A stretch of 64,000 nucleotides of DNA from assembly GCF_003755175.1 (NCBI RefSeq), contig NZ_RKHX01000001.1, forward strand, positions 124,001-188,000, given 5' to 3'. Shown piece after piece: positions 29,614-38,121 of this stretch (positions are counted from its first letter, which is position 1; each line of letters starts with the position of its first letter). The notes under the pieces were generated by a model. That model saw nothing but the letters and a program-made list of their open reading frames with translations, did not search any database and was not told where the DNA came from. A program made the position numbers and the translations under genes. Source of the DNA: Cellulomonas sp. PhB150. Its GTDB lineage: Bacteria > Actinomycetota > Actinomycetes > Actinomycetales > Cellulomonadaceae.

Positions 29614-32391
29614 GTGACATCGACGTCTGCCCCGCCGGAGGTTGCGACCGAGGACCAGCCCACGCGGTGGTGGGCCCAGGACGTGGGCGCGGCCGCCGGC
29701 GCCCTGGGCAGCGACCTGTCCAGCGGCCTGAGCTCGGCCGAGGTGGCCGAGCGGCAGGCGCGCTACGGCCCCAACAAGCTGGTCGCCCAGGCACCCCCCT
29801 CCCTGTGGGCCGTGGTGCTCCAGCAGGTCCGGGACCCGATGAACATCATGCTCGTCGCGGTCGCGGCCGTGAGCGCCGCGATCGGGCAGGGGTCGACCGC
29901 CCTGATCGTGGGGTTCCTCGTCGTCCTGAACGTCCTCATCGGAGCGCGGCAGGAGATGCTCGCGCGCAAGAGCGTCGACGCGCTGGCAACCATGCAGGAG
30001 CCGCAGACGCGCGTCCGCCGGGACGGCGTGCTGTCGCTCGTCCCTGCGCACGAGCTCGTACCGGGCGACGTGGTGGAGATGGAGGCGGGCGACATCGTCC
30101 CCGCCGACGGCCGGCTCGTCCGGACCGCGACGATGGAGACCCAGGAAGCGGCGCTGACGGGCGAGAGCACGCCGATCGGCAAGGACGTCGCCACGCTCCC
30201 GGACGACGAGGTGCCGCTGGGCGACCGCGCGAACATGGCGTTCCAGAACACGTCCGTCACCCGGGGGAACGGGACGATGCTCGTCACCGCGACGGGGATG
30301 AGCACCCAGATCGGCGCGATCGCGACGCTGCTGTCGTCGGTGCAGAAGACGAAGTCGCCGCTGCAGCGGGAGCTCGACAAGCTCACGAAGGTCCTCGGGG
30401 TGATCGCGTGGAGCGCGGTCGCCGTCATCGTGCTCATCGGGATCCTGCGCGGCGAGTCGGTGAGCGACCTGCTGTTCCTCGCGACCGCGGTCGCGATCTC
30501 GGCGATCCCCACGGGCCTGCCGACGTTCGTCCAGGCGATGCTCGCGTACGGGGCCCGGCAGCTCGCCGAGGCGAAGGCCGTCGTGGCGAACCTCAACGAC
30601 GTCGAGACGCTCGGGGCGACGAGCTCGATCAACTCGGACAAGACCGGGACGCTCACGCTCAACGAGATGACGGTGACCTCGCTGTACGCGCTCGGCCGGC
30701 GGTTCACCGTCGAGGGCACCGGGTACGGCAAGACGGGCCGCGTGCTGCACGCGGCCGGAGGCGAGGTGCCCGACCTGACGCCGCTCGCGTACGGCCTGTG
30801 CCTCGCCAGCGACGCCACGGTGTCCGACGCCGGCGACGTCATCGGCGATCCCACGGAGGCCGCGCTCGTCGTCCTCGCCGCCAAGCTCGGCATCGACGCG
30901 GTGGAGAGCCGCCGCACGTACCCGCGGGTCGCCGAGGTGCCGTTCGACTCCGCCTACAAGTTCATGGCGACCGCGCACTGGTTGCCCTGGCGCGGAGACC
31001 GCACGCTCGTCGAGGTCGTCAAGGGCGGCCCCGACGTGGTGCTGCAGCGGTGCACGCACGCGCTCGCCGGTCCGGGGGAGGTCGTCGACCTCGAGACCGT
31101 GCGAGCCGAGATCGAGGCGGAGCAGGAGCGGCTCTCCGCCCAGGGCCTGCGCACGCTGGCGTTCGCGACGCGCTTCCTGGTGCCGGCGGACGAGGCGGGG
31201 ATCGTCGCCGACCCGATGTCGTACGTCGAGCAGCTGATCTTCGTCGGGCTCGTGGGGATCGTCGACCCGCTGCGGCCCACGGCCAAGGTGGCCGTGGAGG
31301 TCGCGCTCCGCGCGGGCATCGAGGTCCGCATGATCACGGGCGACCACGCCGTGACCGCGAGCGCGATCGGCGCGCAGCTGGGGCTGGGGCCCGGCGCGAT
31401 CAGCGGCCCGGAGCTCGCGCGTCTCACCGACGAGGAGCTGCTCGAGCAGCTGCCGCGCCTGCACGTCTTCGGTCGGGTCACCCCCGAGGACAAGCTCCGG
31501 CTGGTGCGACTCATGCAGCGCTCCGGGCAGGTCGTCGCCATGACCGGTGACGCCGTCAACGACGCCGCCGCCATCAAGCAGGCGGACATCGGCGTGGCGA
31601 TGGGATCCGGCAGCGAGGTGACGAAGCAGGCCGCGCGGCTCGTGCTGACCGACGACAACTTCAGCACCCTGGTGCATGCGGTCGAGCTGGGTCGCAGCAT
31701 CTACCAGAAGATCACGGCGTACATCCGGTTCCAGATGAGCCAGCTGATCGGCCTCGTCGTGCTGTTCCTGGCGGCGAGCGTCTTCGACATCGCGGACGGC
31801 GTGGCCATGACGCCGATGATGGTGCTGTTCCTCAACTTCTTCGTGTGCGTCTTCCCGGTGATCGCGATCATGCTCGACCCGGTCGGGCCGGGGATCATGG
31901 AGCGTGCGCCGCGTGACCCGAAGCAGGGGATCAGCAACGGCCACGCGGTGCGGCGGTGGATCCTCTACGGCGCCATCCTGTGCCTCTCGTCGGGCGCGCC
32001 GCTGGTGCTCGGCCCCGACACCCCGACGCCCGACCACGCGACCGCGTCGATGACGATGGCCTTCGTCGTCATGGGCCTGGGCTCGGTGCTGTCCGGGCTG
32101 GTGCTGCGGCGTGAGCCCGAGTCGGGGCTGGCGGCACCGCTGCTGTCCGCGGTCAAGGTGCTGTCGGTGCCGGCGATCCTCGTCGTGCTGGCCACCGAGC
32201 TCGACTTCCTGCAGGGCTGGCTGACGACGCAGTCGCTGTCCGGTCCGCAGTGGCTCATCTGCCTCGGCCTCGCGCTCGTCCTCCCGGTCGTCGCGGAGCT
32301 GGACAAGGTGCTCGCCCGGCGTCGCAGTGCGGCGCCGCGGCAACCCCTCGGGGCGCAGGACGCACTCGTCCCGGCGCGGGCCAGGCGGTGA
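29614..32391 (+). CDS. P-type ATPase (P2-like) with non-canonical ion-binding residues
   Basis: 925 residues with an N-terminal cation-ATPase domain and about ten membrane helices. The catalytic machinery is present: TGES at 182-185, phosphorylation site DKTGTLT at Asp342, KGGPDVVLQRC, and MITGDH. Ion-site residues differ from SERCA-type pumps. The M4 motif PEGLP is PTGLP (Thr300). The M5 segment reads RFQMSQLIGLVV without the Asn and Glu ligands. In M6, NLVTD is NFFVC (Cys745 in place of Asp). The hinge motif GDGVNDAPAL is GDAVNDAAAI. Therefore not a standard Ca2+ pump; substrate unknown. GTG start at 29614. Confidence 0.88.
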   Translation: MTSTSAPPEVATEDQPTRWWAQDVGAAAGALGSDLSSGLSSAEVAERQARYGPNKLVAQAPPSLWAVVLQQVRDPMNIMLVAVAAVSAAIGQGSTALIVGFLVVLNVLIGARQEMLARKSVDALATMQEPQTRVRRDGVLSLVPAHELVPGDVVEMEAGDIVPADGRLVRTATMETQEAALTGESTPIGKDVATLPDDEVPLGDRANMAFQNTSVTRGNGTMLVTATGMSTQIGAIATLLSSVQKTKSPLQRELDKLTKVLGVIAWSAVAVIVLIGILRGESVSDLLFLATAVAISAIPTGLPTFVQAMLAYGARQLAEAKAVVANLNDVETLGATSSINSDKTGTLTLNEMTVTSLYALGRRFTVEGTGYGKTGRVLHAAGGEVPDLTPLAYGLCLASDATVSDAGDVIGDPTEAALVVLAAKLGIDAVESRRTYPRVAEVPFDSAYKFMATAHWLPWRGDRTLVEVVKGGPDVVLQRCTHALAGPGEVVDLETVRAEIEAEQERLSAQGLRTLAFATRFLVPADEAGIVADPMSYVEQLIFVGLVGIVDPLRPTAKVAVEVALRAGIEVRMITGDHAVTASAIGAQLGLGPGAISGPELARLTDEELLEQLPRLHVFGRVTPEDKLRLVRLMQRSGQVVAMTGDAVNDAAAIKQADIGVAMGSGSEVTKQAARLVLTDDNFSTLVHAVELGRSIYQKITAYIRFQMSQLIGLVVLFLAASVFDIADGVAMTPMMVLFLNFFVCVFPVIAIMLDPVGPGIMERAPRDPKQGISNGHAVRRWILYGAILCLSSGAPLVLGPDTPTPDHATASMTMAFVVMGLGSVLSGLVLRREPESGLAAPLLSAVKVLSVPAILVVLATELDFLQGWLTTQSLSGPQWLICLGLALVLPVVAELDKVLARRRSAAPRQPLGAQDALVPARARR

Positions 32392-32482
32392 TGCGGGGGG
32401 CTGCCTGAGTGGGCGGAACGGTTGCCGAGGGCATACGGTCGAGGTTCGAGCGGGACACCGACGACAGCAGGAGGCGTTCTCC

Positions 32483-32686
32483 GTGACGGCTGACCGAGGC
32501 GACGACGACGAGCTGCTGACCCCGCGTGAGGTCGCGCACCTGTTCGGCGTGGACCCGAAGACCGTGACCCGCTGGGCGCGCGCCGGCCGGCTCACGACGG
32601 TCCGGACGCTCGGGGGGCACCGCCGCTACCTCCACTCGGAGATCGACGCCCTGCGCATCCCCGAGCAGCCCGGCGCACCGGAGTAG
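32483..32686 (+). CDS. bldC: BldC-family MerR-like DNA-binding protein
   Basis: 67 residues, essentially only a winged helix-turn-helix: LLTPREVAHLFGVDPKTVTRWARAGRL, then TLGGHRRY. This matches BldC, the small developmental regulator of Streptomyces that binds direct repeats cooperatively. GTG at 32483 with AGGAGG eight bases upstream. In non-sporulating actinobacteria its targets are unknown. Four bases separate it from the convergent oxidoreductase. Confidence 0.9.
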   Translation: MTADRGDDDELLTPREVAHLFGVDPKTVTRWARAGRLTTVRTLGGHRRYLHSEIDALRIPEQPGAPE

Positions 32687-32689
32687 GGG

Positions 32690-33616
32690 TCAGTCGACCC
32701 GGACGACCACCTTGCCGCGCACGTGGCCGCCCTCGCTGAGCCGGTGCGCCGCGGCCGAGTCGGCCAGCTCGAAGACCTCGGCCACGTCGACGCGGATGCT
32801 GCCCGCCTCGATCAGCGCGGTGAGCGCGTCGAGGTCGGCCGACGACGGCCGCACCCAGACGTAGTGGCCGCCGAGCTCGTCGCGAGCCGCGGCCTCGACG
32901 ATCGACGCGACGGTCCCGCCCGGCGCGAGCAGCGCTCGCGTGGTCTCGACGAGGTCCGGTGTCCCGTAGTCCAGGACCACGTCCACACCGTCGGGCGCGA
33001 TACCGCGCACACGGTCGACGAGACCGTCGCCGTACTCGACGGGCTCGGCACCGAGCGACCTCAGGTGCTCGTGGTTCGTCGTGCTCGCCGTGCCGATCAC
33101 GCGCGCGCCCCGAGCCACGGCGATCTGCACGGCGAACTGCCCGACGCCGCCAGCGGCGGCGTGCACGAGGACCGTCTGGCCGGACGTGACGCCGGAGCGC
33201 TCGATCGTCTGGAACGCCGTGAGTCCCGCGAGCGGGACGGCGGCCGCCTCCTCGAACGACAGCGACGCGGGCTTGCGGGCCAGGGTGCGCACGGGTGCCG
33301 CGACGTACTCGGCGAGCGTGCCGCCGTGCATCCAGTCCTTGCGCACGTAGCCGTAGACCTCGTCGCCGACGGCGAGCTCGGGCGTGTCGAGGCCGGCACG
33401 CTCGACCACGCCGGCCACGTCCCAGCCGGGGACGACCGGGAAGTCGGCGTCCATGAGCGGGTCGAGGTAACCCTGACGGACCTTCCAGTCGACCGGGTTG
33501 ACCGACGAGGCGCGCACGCGGACGAGCACGCTGTCCGGTCCGACCTTCGGGGTGGGCTGCTCGGTGAGCTCGAGGACGTCGGCGCCGCCGTAACGGGAGT
33601 AGGTGATGGCTCGCAT
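32690..33616 (-). CDS. NADPH-dependent zinc-independent alcohol dehydrogenase/quinone oxidoreductase family protein
   Basis: 308 residues of the medium-chain dehydrogenase family. The N-terminal GroES-like part contains VNPVDWKVRQG and PGWDVAGVV; the cofactor fold has VLVHAAAGGVGQFAVQIA. The Cys and His zinc ligands are absent, as in quinone oxidoreductases. Substrate unknown. Probably leaderless: TAGCGT lies six bases before the ATG. Divergent from algH, with 61 bases between start codons. Confidence 0.88.
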   Translation of the reverse strand: MRAITYSRYGGADVLELTEQPTPKVGPDSVLVRVRASSVNPVDWKVRQGYLDPLMDADFPVVPGWDVAGVVERAGLDTPELAVGDEVYGYVRKDWMHGGTLAEYVAAPVRTLARKPASLSFEEAAAVPLAGLTAFQTIERSGVTSGQTVLVHAAAGGVGQFAVQIAVARGARVIGTASTTNHEHLRSLGAEPVEYGDGLVDRVRGIAPDGVDVVLDYGTPDLVETTRALLAPGGTVASIVEAAARDELGGHYVWVRPSSADLDALTALIEAGSIRVDVAEVFELADSAAAHRLSEGGHVRGKVVVRVD

Positions 33617-33622
33617 GCCTCG

Positions 33623-33628
33623 ACGCTA
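33623..33628 (-). promoter_or_regulatory. Putative -10 element of the oxidoreductase (leaderless)
   Basis: TAGCGT on the minus strand, six bases before the ATG at 33616. Its expected -35 zone overlaps that of the divergent algH promoter. Confidence 0.5.
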
Positions 33629-33665
33629 GCTCGCCGTGCGCGGCGCGGCCTCCCGACCAACGTCC

Positions 33666-33671
33666 CATGAT
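33666..33671 (+). promoter_or_regulatory. Putative -10 element of the YqgE/AlgH gene (leaderless)
   Basis: CATGAT ends six bases before the ATG at 33678. Confidence 0.4.
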
Positions 33672-33677
33672 GGAGGC

Positions 33678-34214
33678 ATGGACTCGCTGCGCGGGCAGCT
33701 GCTGGTCGCGACGAACCGGCTGCAGGACCCGAACTTCCGCCGCACCGTCGTGCTGCTCCTCGAGCACAACGAGGACGGCGCGTTCGGTGTGGTGCTCAAC
33801 CGCCCGCTCGAGGTCGAGGTCGACGACGTGCTGCCCGGCTGGAGCGAGGTCGTCGACGGGCCGAGCCTGGTGTTCCAGGGCGGACCCGTGGGCCTCGACG
33901 GCGCGATCGGGGTCGCCACGGGCGGCCCGACGCTCGACCTCATGGCCGCGCCGTTCGGGCTGGCCGACCTGGACGCCGATCCGCAGGAGGTCGTCGGATC
34001 CTGGACGGGTCTGCGGATCTTCGCCGGTCACGCGGGCTGGGGCGGCGGGCAGCTCGAGGCGGAGATCGACGAGCGCTCGTGGTTCGTCGTCGGCGCACTG
34101 GTCTCCGACGCCTTCACCCCGGCACCCGACCAGCTGTGGCGCAGCGTGCTCCGGCGGCAGGGCCGTGACCTGGCGATCGTCGCCAACTTCCCGGACGACG
34201 CACGGTGGAACTGA
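33678..34214 (+). CDS. YqgE/AlgH family protein (UPF0301)
   Basis: 178 residues. Opens with LRGQLLVATNRLQDPNFRRTVVLLLEHNEDGAFGVVLNRP, the family hallmark, and contains FAGHAGWGGGQLEAEI near residue 115. The biochemical role is unknown; AlgH was once called a transcriptional regulator but lacks a DNA-binding fold. Possibly leaderless. Confidence 0.93.
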   Translation: MDSLRGQLLVATNRLQDPNFRRTVVLLLEHNEDGAFGVVLNRPLEVEVDDVLPGWSEVVDGPSLVFQGGPVGLDGAIGVATGGPTLDLMAAPFGLADLDADPQEVVGSWTGLRIFAGHAGWGGGQLEAEIDERSWFVVGALVSDAFTPAPDQLWRSVLRRQGRDLAIVANFPDDARWN

Positions 34215-34229
34215 CGTCGGCGCCCGTGG

Positions 34230-34235
34230 CAGGGT
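34230..34235 (+). promoter_or_regulatory. Putative -10 element of the VOC gene (leaderless)
   Basis: CAGGGT ends six bases before the ATG at 34242. Confidence 0.4.
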
Positions 34236-34241
34236 GACGGC

Positions 34242-34595
34242 ATGGAACGCGTGCTCGGCATCGGTGGCTACTTCCTGCGCGCGGCCGACCCGACTGCGCT
34301 GGGAGCCTGGTACCGCGACGTCCTGGGCCTCGACGCCGACGAGCACGGCCAGTGGCAGCAGGCGGAGGGGCCGACCGTCGTCGCCGCCTTCGAGCACGAC
34401 ACGGACTACTTCGGCTCGCGGGACCAGCGCACGATGCTCAACTTCCGCGTGCGCGACCTCGACGCGATGCTCGCCCAGCTGCGCGAGCACGGCGCACAGG
34501 TCACGTCCGAGACCCAGGACATGGACGGCGTCGGCCGGTTCGGCTGGGTGACCGACCCTGAGGGCAACCGGATCGAGCTCTGGGAGCCGGCCTGA
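34242..34595 (+). CDS. VOC-superfamily (glyoxalase-like) protein
   Basis: 117 residues containing the paired beta-alpha-beta-beta-beta units of the vicinal oxygen chelate fold: GGYFLRAADPTALGAWYRDVLGL at the start and GWVTDPEGNRIELWEPA at the end, where the Glu is the usual metal ligand. Substrate not inferable. Confidence 0.87.
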   Translation: MERVLGIGGYFLRAADPTALGAWYRDVLGLDADEHGQWQQAEGPTVVAAFEHDTDYFGSRDQRTMLNFRVRDLDAMLAQLREHGAQVTSETQDMDGVGRFGWVTDPEGNRIELWEPA

Positions 34596-34653
34596 CGGGC
34601 TTCATGCGTTCTGCGTGACGACGACGCGGCGCGCACCCGCGAGTGTGGGTCCC

Positions 34654-35031
34654 GTGGACAGCTTCATGCAGTGGTTCTGGCTCCTGGTGTGGTGGTTCGT
34701 GCTCCTCACGTACCTCGTCGTGATCTTCCACATCGTCACCGACCTGTTCCGGGACCACGAGCTCAGCGGCTGGTGGAAGGCGCTGTGGCTGATCGGCCTG
34801 GTCGCCGTGCCGTTCCTCGTCGCGCTCGCCTACGTGATCGCTCGGGGGTGGGGGATGAGCGAACGCGAGGGGGCGCGGCTGGTGAGCGCCGGCACGGGCA
34901 CCGCGACCTACGTCCGCGAGGTCCCGGGTCCGTCCCCGACCGCCGATCTCGCGAAGGCGAAGGCTCTGCTGGACGCCGGGGTGATCGACTCCGGGGAGTT
35001 CGCGACCCTCAGGGCGAAGGCGCTGGCGTGA
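34654..35031 (+). CDS. PLDc_N and SHOCT domain small membrane protein
   Basis: About 125 residues. Two membrane helices near the start (WFWLLVWWFVLLTYLVVIFHIV and LWLIGLVAVPFLVALAYVI) form the PLDc_N module. The soluble tail ends in a SHOCT motif (AKAKALLDAGVIDSGEFATLRAKAL), a short oligomerisation element. The GTG at 34654 was preferred; a GTG at 34615 and ATG at 34666 are alternatives. Overlaps the DUF2252 gene by four bases. Confidence 0.75.
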   Translation: MDSFMQWFWLLVWWFVLLTYLVVIFHIVTDLFRDHELSGWWKALWLIGLVAVPFLVALAYVIARGWGMSEREGARLVSAGTGTATYVREVPGPSPTADLAKAKALLDAGVIDSGEFATLRAKALA

Positions 35032-36485
35032 CGGGGGGAGCGACGAGCGACGCCACCGCCGACGGGCACGACGGGGTCGAGGGTCGCCGTGCCGCCGGGC
35101 GGGCACTGCGAGAGCGGGCCCCGTTGGCCGCACACGCCCTGTGGTCGACGGATGACGGCGCGCGGCACGATCCCGTCGCGCTGCTCGAGGAGCAGGACGC
35201 CGCCAGGGAGTCCGACCTGGTCCCGGTGCGGCACGGTCGCATGCTCGTCTCGCCCTTCACCTTCTACCGCGGGGCCGCCAGGATCATGGCGGCCGACCTG
35301 GCCGGCACTCCGACCTCCGGGCTGACCGTGCAGCTGTGCGGCGACGCGCACCTGTCCAACTTCGGCCTGTTCGCGTCACCAGAGCGCGTGCTCCTGTTCG
35401 ACCTCAACGACTTCGACGAGACGCTGCCCGGGCCGTTCGAGTACGACGTCAAGCGCATGGCCGCCAGCTTCACCGTCGCGGCCGGGCACAACGGCTTCGA
35501 CCCCTCGGAGTGCCGCGAGATCACCCGTGCCGCGGTCCGCGCCTACCGCGAGGCGATGCGCGAGTTCGCCCTGATGCGCACGATGGACATCTGGTACGCG
35601 CGACGGGCCGAGGACCAGCTCGTCGCCGCCGTCGAGGAGGCGGCACGCCAGCAGAAGGACCGGGCCAGCAAGGGGATCGCGAAGGACGCCGCGCGCGCGG
35701 CCAAGAGGGGCGCGCGCAAGGCGCGGACGCGCGACAGCCTCCAGGCTCTGTCGAAGCTGGCCGAGCGCGTCGACGGCACGTACCGGATCGTCAGCGCACC
35801 CCCGATCGTCGTTCCCGCGCGTGACCTGGCCACGGACATCGGCGTCTCGGCGGACGAGCTGCGCGACATGATCGACCAGCAGTTCGCGGCGTACCGGGCC
35901 ACCCTGCAGGACGACCGCCGGCAGCTGCTCGAGCGGTTCGAGATCGTCGACATGGCACGCAAGGTCGTCGGCGTCGGAAGCGTCGGAACCCTCGCGTTCA
36001 TCGTCCTCCTGCAGGGACGCGGCGAGGACGACCCCCTCTTCCTGCAGGTCAAGGAGGCGGGCCCGTCGGTCCTGGAGGACCACCTGCCGGCGAGCCGCTA
36101 CGCCAACCCGGGCGAGCGGGTCGTCCAGGGTCAGCGCTTGATGCAGGCCTCCAGCGACATCTTCCTCGGCTGGAGCCGCGGGGTGCGGGAGGGGCGCACC
36201 TTCTACTGGCGTCAGCTGCGGGACATGAAGATGTCCGCGGATGTCGAGGCGATGAACCCGATCTCCATGGACCTGTACGCGCGCGAGTGCGGCTGGACCC
36301 TGGCGCGCGCGCACGCCCGCTCGGGCGACCCCGTGGCCATCGCCGGCTACCTCGGCAAGCGGGACGACTTCGACCGGGCCGTGGCCGAATTCTCCCGGAG
36401 CTACGCCGACCAGAACCGCAGCGACCACGACGCGTTCGCCGAGGCGGTCCGGACTGGCCGTCTCTCGTCGGTGGACGGGGTGTGA
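35028..36485 (+). CDS. DUF2252 family protein, phosphotransferase-like fold
   Basis: 485 residues. The DUF2252 core is clear: LVPVRHGRMLVSPFTFYRGAA, then CGDAHLSNFG (104-113) and LFDLNDFDE about 20 residues on. GDxHxxN plus DFD resemble the catalytic and metal-binding loops of aminoglycoside-phosphotransferase/kinase folds. The C-terminal part has FYWRQLRDMK and YARECGWTLARAHARSGD. Substrate unknown. Four-base overlaps on both sides tie it to the membrane protein before and the MFS exporter after. Confidence 0.88.
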   Translation: MTGGATSDATADGHDGVEGRRAAGRALRERAPLAAHALWSTDDGARHDPVALLEEQDAARESDLVPVRHGRMLVSPFTFYRGAARIMAADLAGTPTSGLTVQLCGDAHLSNFGLFASPERVLLFDLNDFDETLPGPFEYDVKRMAASFTVAAGHNGFDPSECREITRAAVRAYREAMREFALMRTMDIWYARRAEDQLVAAVEEAARQQKDRASKGIAKDAARAAKRGARKARTRDSLQALSKLAERVDGTYRIVSAPPIVVPARDLATDIGVSADELRDMIDQQFAAYRATLQDDRRQLLERFEIVDMARKVVGVGSVGTLAFIVLLQGRGEDDPLFLQVKEAGPSVLEDHLPASRYANPGERVVQGQRLMQASSDIFLGWSRGVREGRTFYWRQLRDMKMSADVEAMNPISMDLYARECGWTLARAHARSGDPVAIAGYLGKRDDFDRAVAEFSRSYADQNRSDHDAFAEAVRTGRLSSVDGV

Positions 36486-38113
36486 GGGCGATGGGCGCGA
36501 CCGACGGACGGACGCGGGCGGCTGCCGGCGCGGGGCTCGTGCTGATGACCCTCGCGTCCGGCCAGTTCGTGATGGCGCTGGACACCACCGTGATGAACAC
36601 GGCGATCGCCACGGTCGCCAAGGACGTCGGGACCACGGTCACCGGCATCCAGACCGCGATCACGCTGTACACGCTCGTGATGGCGTCGCTGATGATCACC
36701 GGCGGGAAGGTCGGTGCGATCCTCGGCCGCAAGCGGGCCTTCAGCATCGGCGCGGTCGTGTACGCCTGCGGGTCGCTCACCACCGCGCTCGCACCGAACC
36801 TCACGGTCCTGATGCTGGGCTGGTCGGTCCTCGAGGGGATCGGCGCGGTCCTGATCCTGCCGGCGATCGTCGCCCTCGTGGCCTCGAACTTCGCCCAGCC
36901 CGACCGCCCGAGGGCCTACGGGCTCGTGGCGGCGGCCGGCGCCGTCGCTGCCGCCCTCGGGCCGCTGATCGGCGGCGCGTTCACCACCTACGCGTCGTGG
37001 CGCTGGGTGTTCGCCGCAGAGGTCCTGATCATCCTGGTGATCCTCGTGCTCGCGCGGCGGATCACCGACACCCCCGCCCAGCCGGGGGTGCGCCTCGACC
37101 TGGTCGGCACAGGCCTCTCGGCGCTGGGTCTGTGCCTGGTCGTGCTGGGGATCCTGCGCTCGGGGGAGTGGGGCTTCGTCCAGCCCAAGCCGGACGGCCC
37201 CCGGTGGTTCGGTCTGTCCCCGGTGATCTGGCTGCTCCTGGCGGGAGCCGCGGTGCTGATCCTGTTCGCGCGTTGGGAGAGCCGCAGGATCGCTGCGGGC
37301 AGGAGCGCGCTGTTCGACCCCGCGATGCTCCGCAACGTGCAGCTGCGCAGCGGGGTCGTCGCGTTCCTCTTCATGTACATGGCCCAGAACGGGCTGTTCT
37401 TCGTGGTCCCGCTGTTCCTGTCGATCGCGCTCGGTCTGTCGGCCATCGAGACGGGGGTCCGCCTGCTCCCGCTGACTCTGACGCTGCTGCTGTTCGCGGT
37501 CGCGATCCCGAAGCTGCGGCCGAACGCGTCCCCACGCCGGGTGGTGAATGCCGGCTTCCTGGCGATCCTGGTCGGGACCCTCGTGCTCATCGCCCTGCTC
37601 GGTGTCGGGTCGGGGCCCGAGATCGTGACCTGGCCGCTGCTGCTGGCCGGGGCCGGCCTGGGGGCGCTGGCGTCGCAGCTCGGGAGCGTGACGGTCTCCG
37701 CGCTGCCGGACGAGCAGAGCGGCGAGGTCGGCGGGCTGCAGAACACCGGGTCACAGCTGGGTGCGTCGATCGGCACCGCGCTGGCCGGCGCGGTGCTGGT
37801 CTCGACGCTGACCACGTCGTTCTTCCTCGGCGTCGAGAACGACGACCGCGTGCCGCCGGAGGTGGCCGCGAGCGCGCAGACCCAGCTCTCGGCCGGCGTC
37901 CCGTTCCTCTCGGACCCGGACCTCGAGGCCGCCCTGGCGGAGGCGGACGTCCCGGCGGAGACCGCCGACGCGGTGGTGGCCGCCAACACGGAGAGCCGGG
38001 TGGATGGCCTTCGTGCAGCGCTGGCGGTCCTCGCCCTGGTCACGCTGCTCGCCCTGGCCTTCACGCGCGGCATCCCCACCGTCCAGCCGGGCAGGAGGGC
38101 CGCTCCGGGCTGA
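36482..38113 (+). CDS. MFS transporter of the DHA2 (EmrB/QacA, 14-helix) type
   Basis: About 543 residues with roughly 14 hydrophobic segments. The DHA2 signature lies in TM1 (FVMALDTTVMNTAIATVAKDVG) and GGKVGAILGRKRAF marks the conserved loop 2-3. A proton-driven multidrug or metabolite exporter is expected. GTG at 36482 overlaps the DUF2252 stop; an ATG at 36491 is equally possible. Convergent with the next gene. Confidence 0.9.
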   Translation: MRAMGATDGRTRAAAGAGLVLMTLASGQFVMALDTTVMNTAIATVAKDVGTTVTGIQTAITLYTLVMASLMITGGKVGAILGRKRAFSIGAVVYACGSLTTALAPNLTVLMLGWSVLEGIGAVLILPAIVALVASNFAQPDRPRAYGLVAAAGAVAAALGPLIGGAFTTYASWRWVFAAEVLIILVILVLARRITDTPAQPGVRLDLVGTGLSALGLCLVVLGILRSGEWGFVQPKPDGPRWFGLSPVIWLLLAGAAVLILFARWESRRIAAGRSALFDPAMLRNVQLRSGVVAFLFMYMAQNGLFFVVPLFLSIALGLSAIETGVRLLPLTLTLLLFAVAIPKLRPNASPRRVVNAGFLAILVGTLVLIALLGVGSGPEIVTWPLLLAGAGLGALASQLGSVTVSALPDEQSGEVGGLQNTGSQLGASIGTALAGAVLVSTLTTSFFLGVENDDRVPPEVAASAQTQLSAGVPFLSDPDLEAALAEADVPAETADAVVAANTESRVDGLRAALAVLALVTLLALAFTRGIPTVQPGRRAAPG

Positions 38114-38121
38114 CGAGCTCC

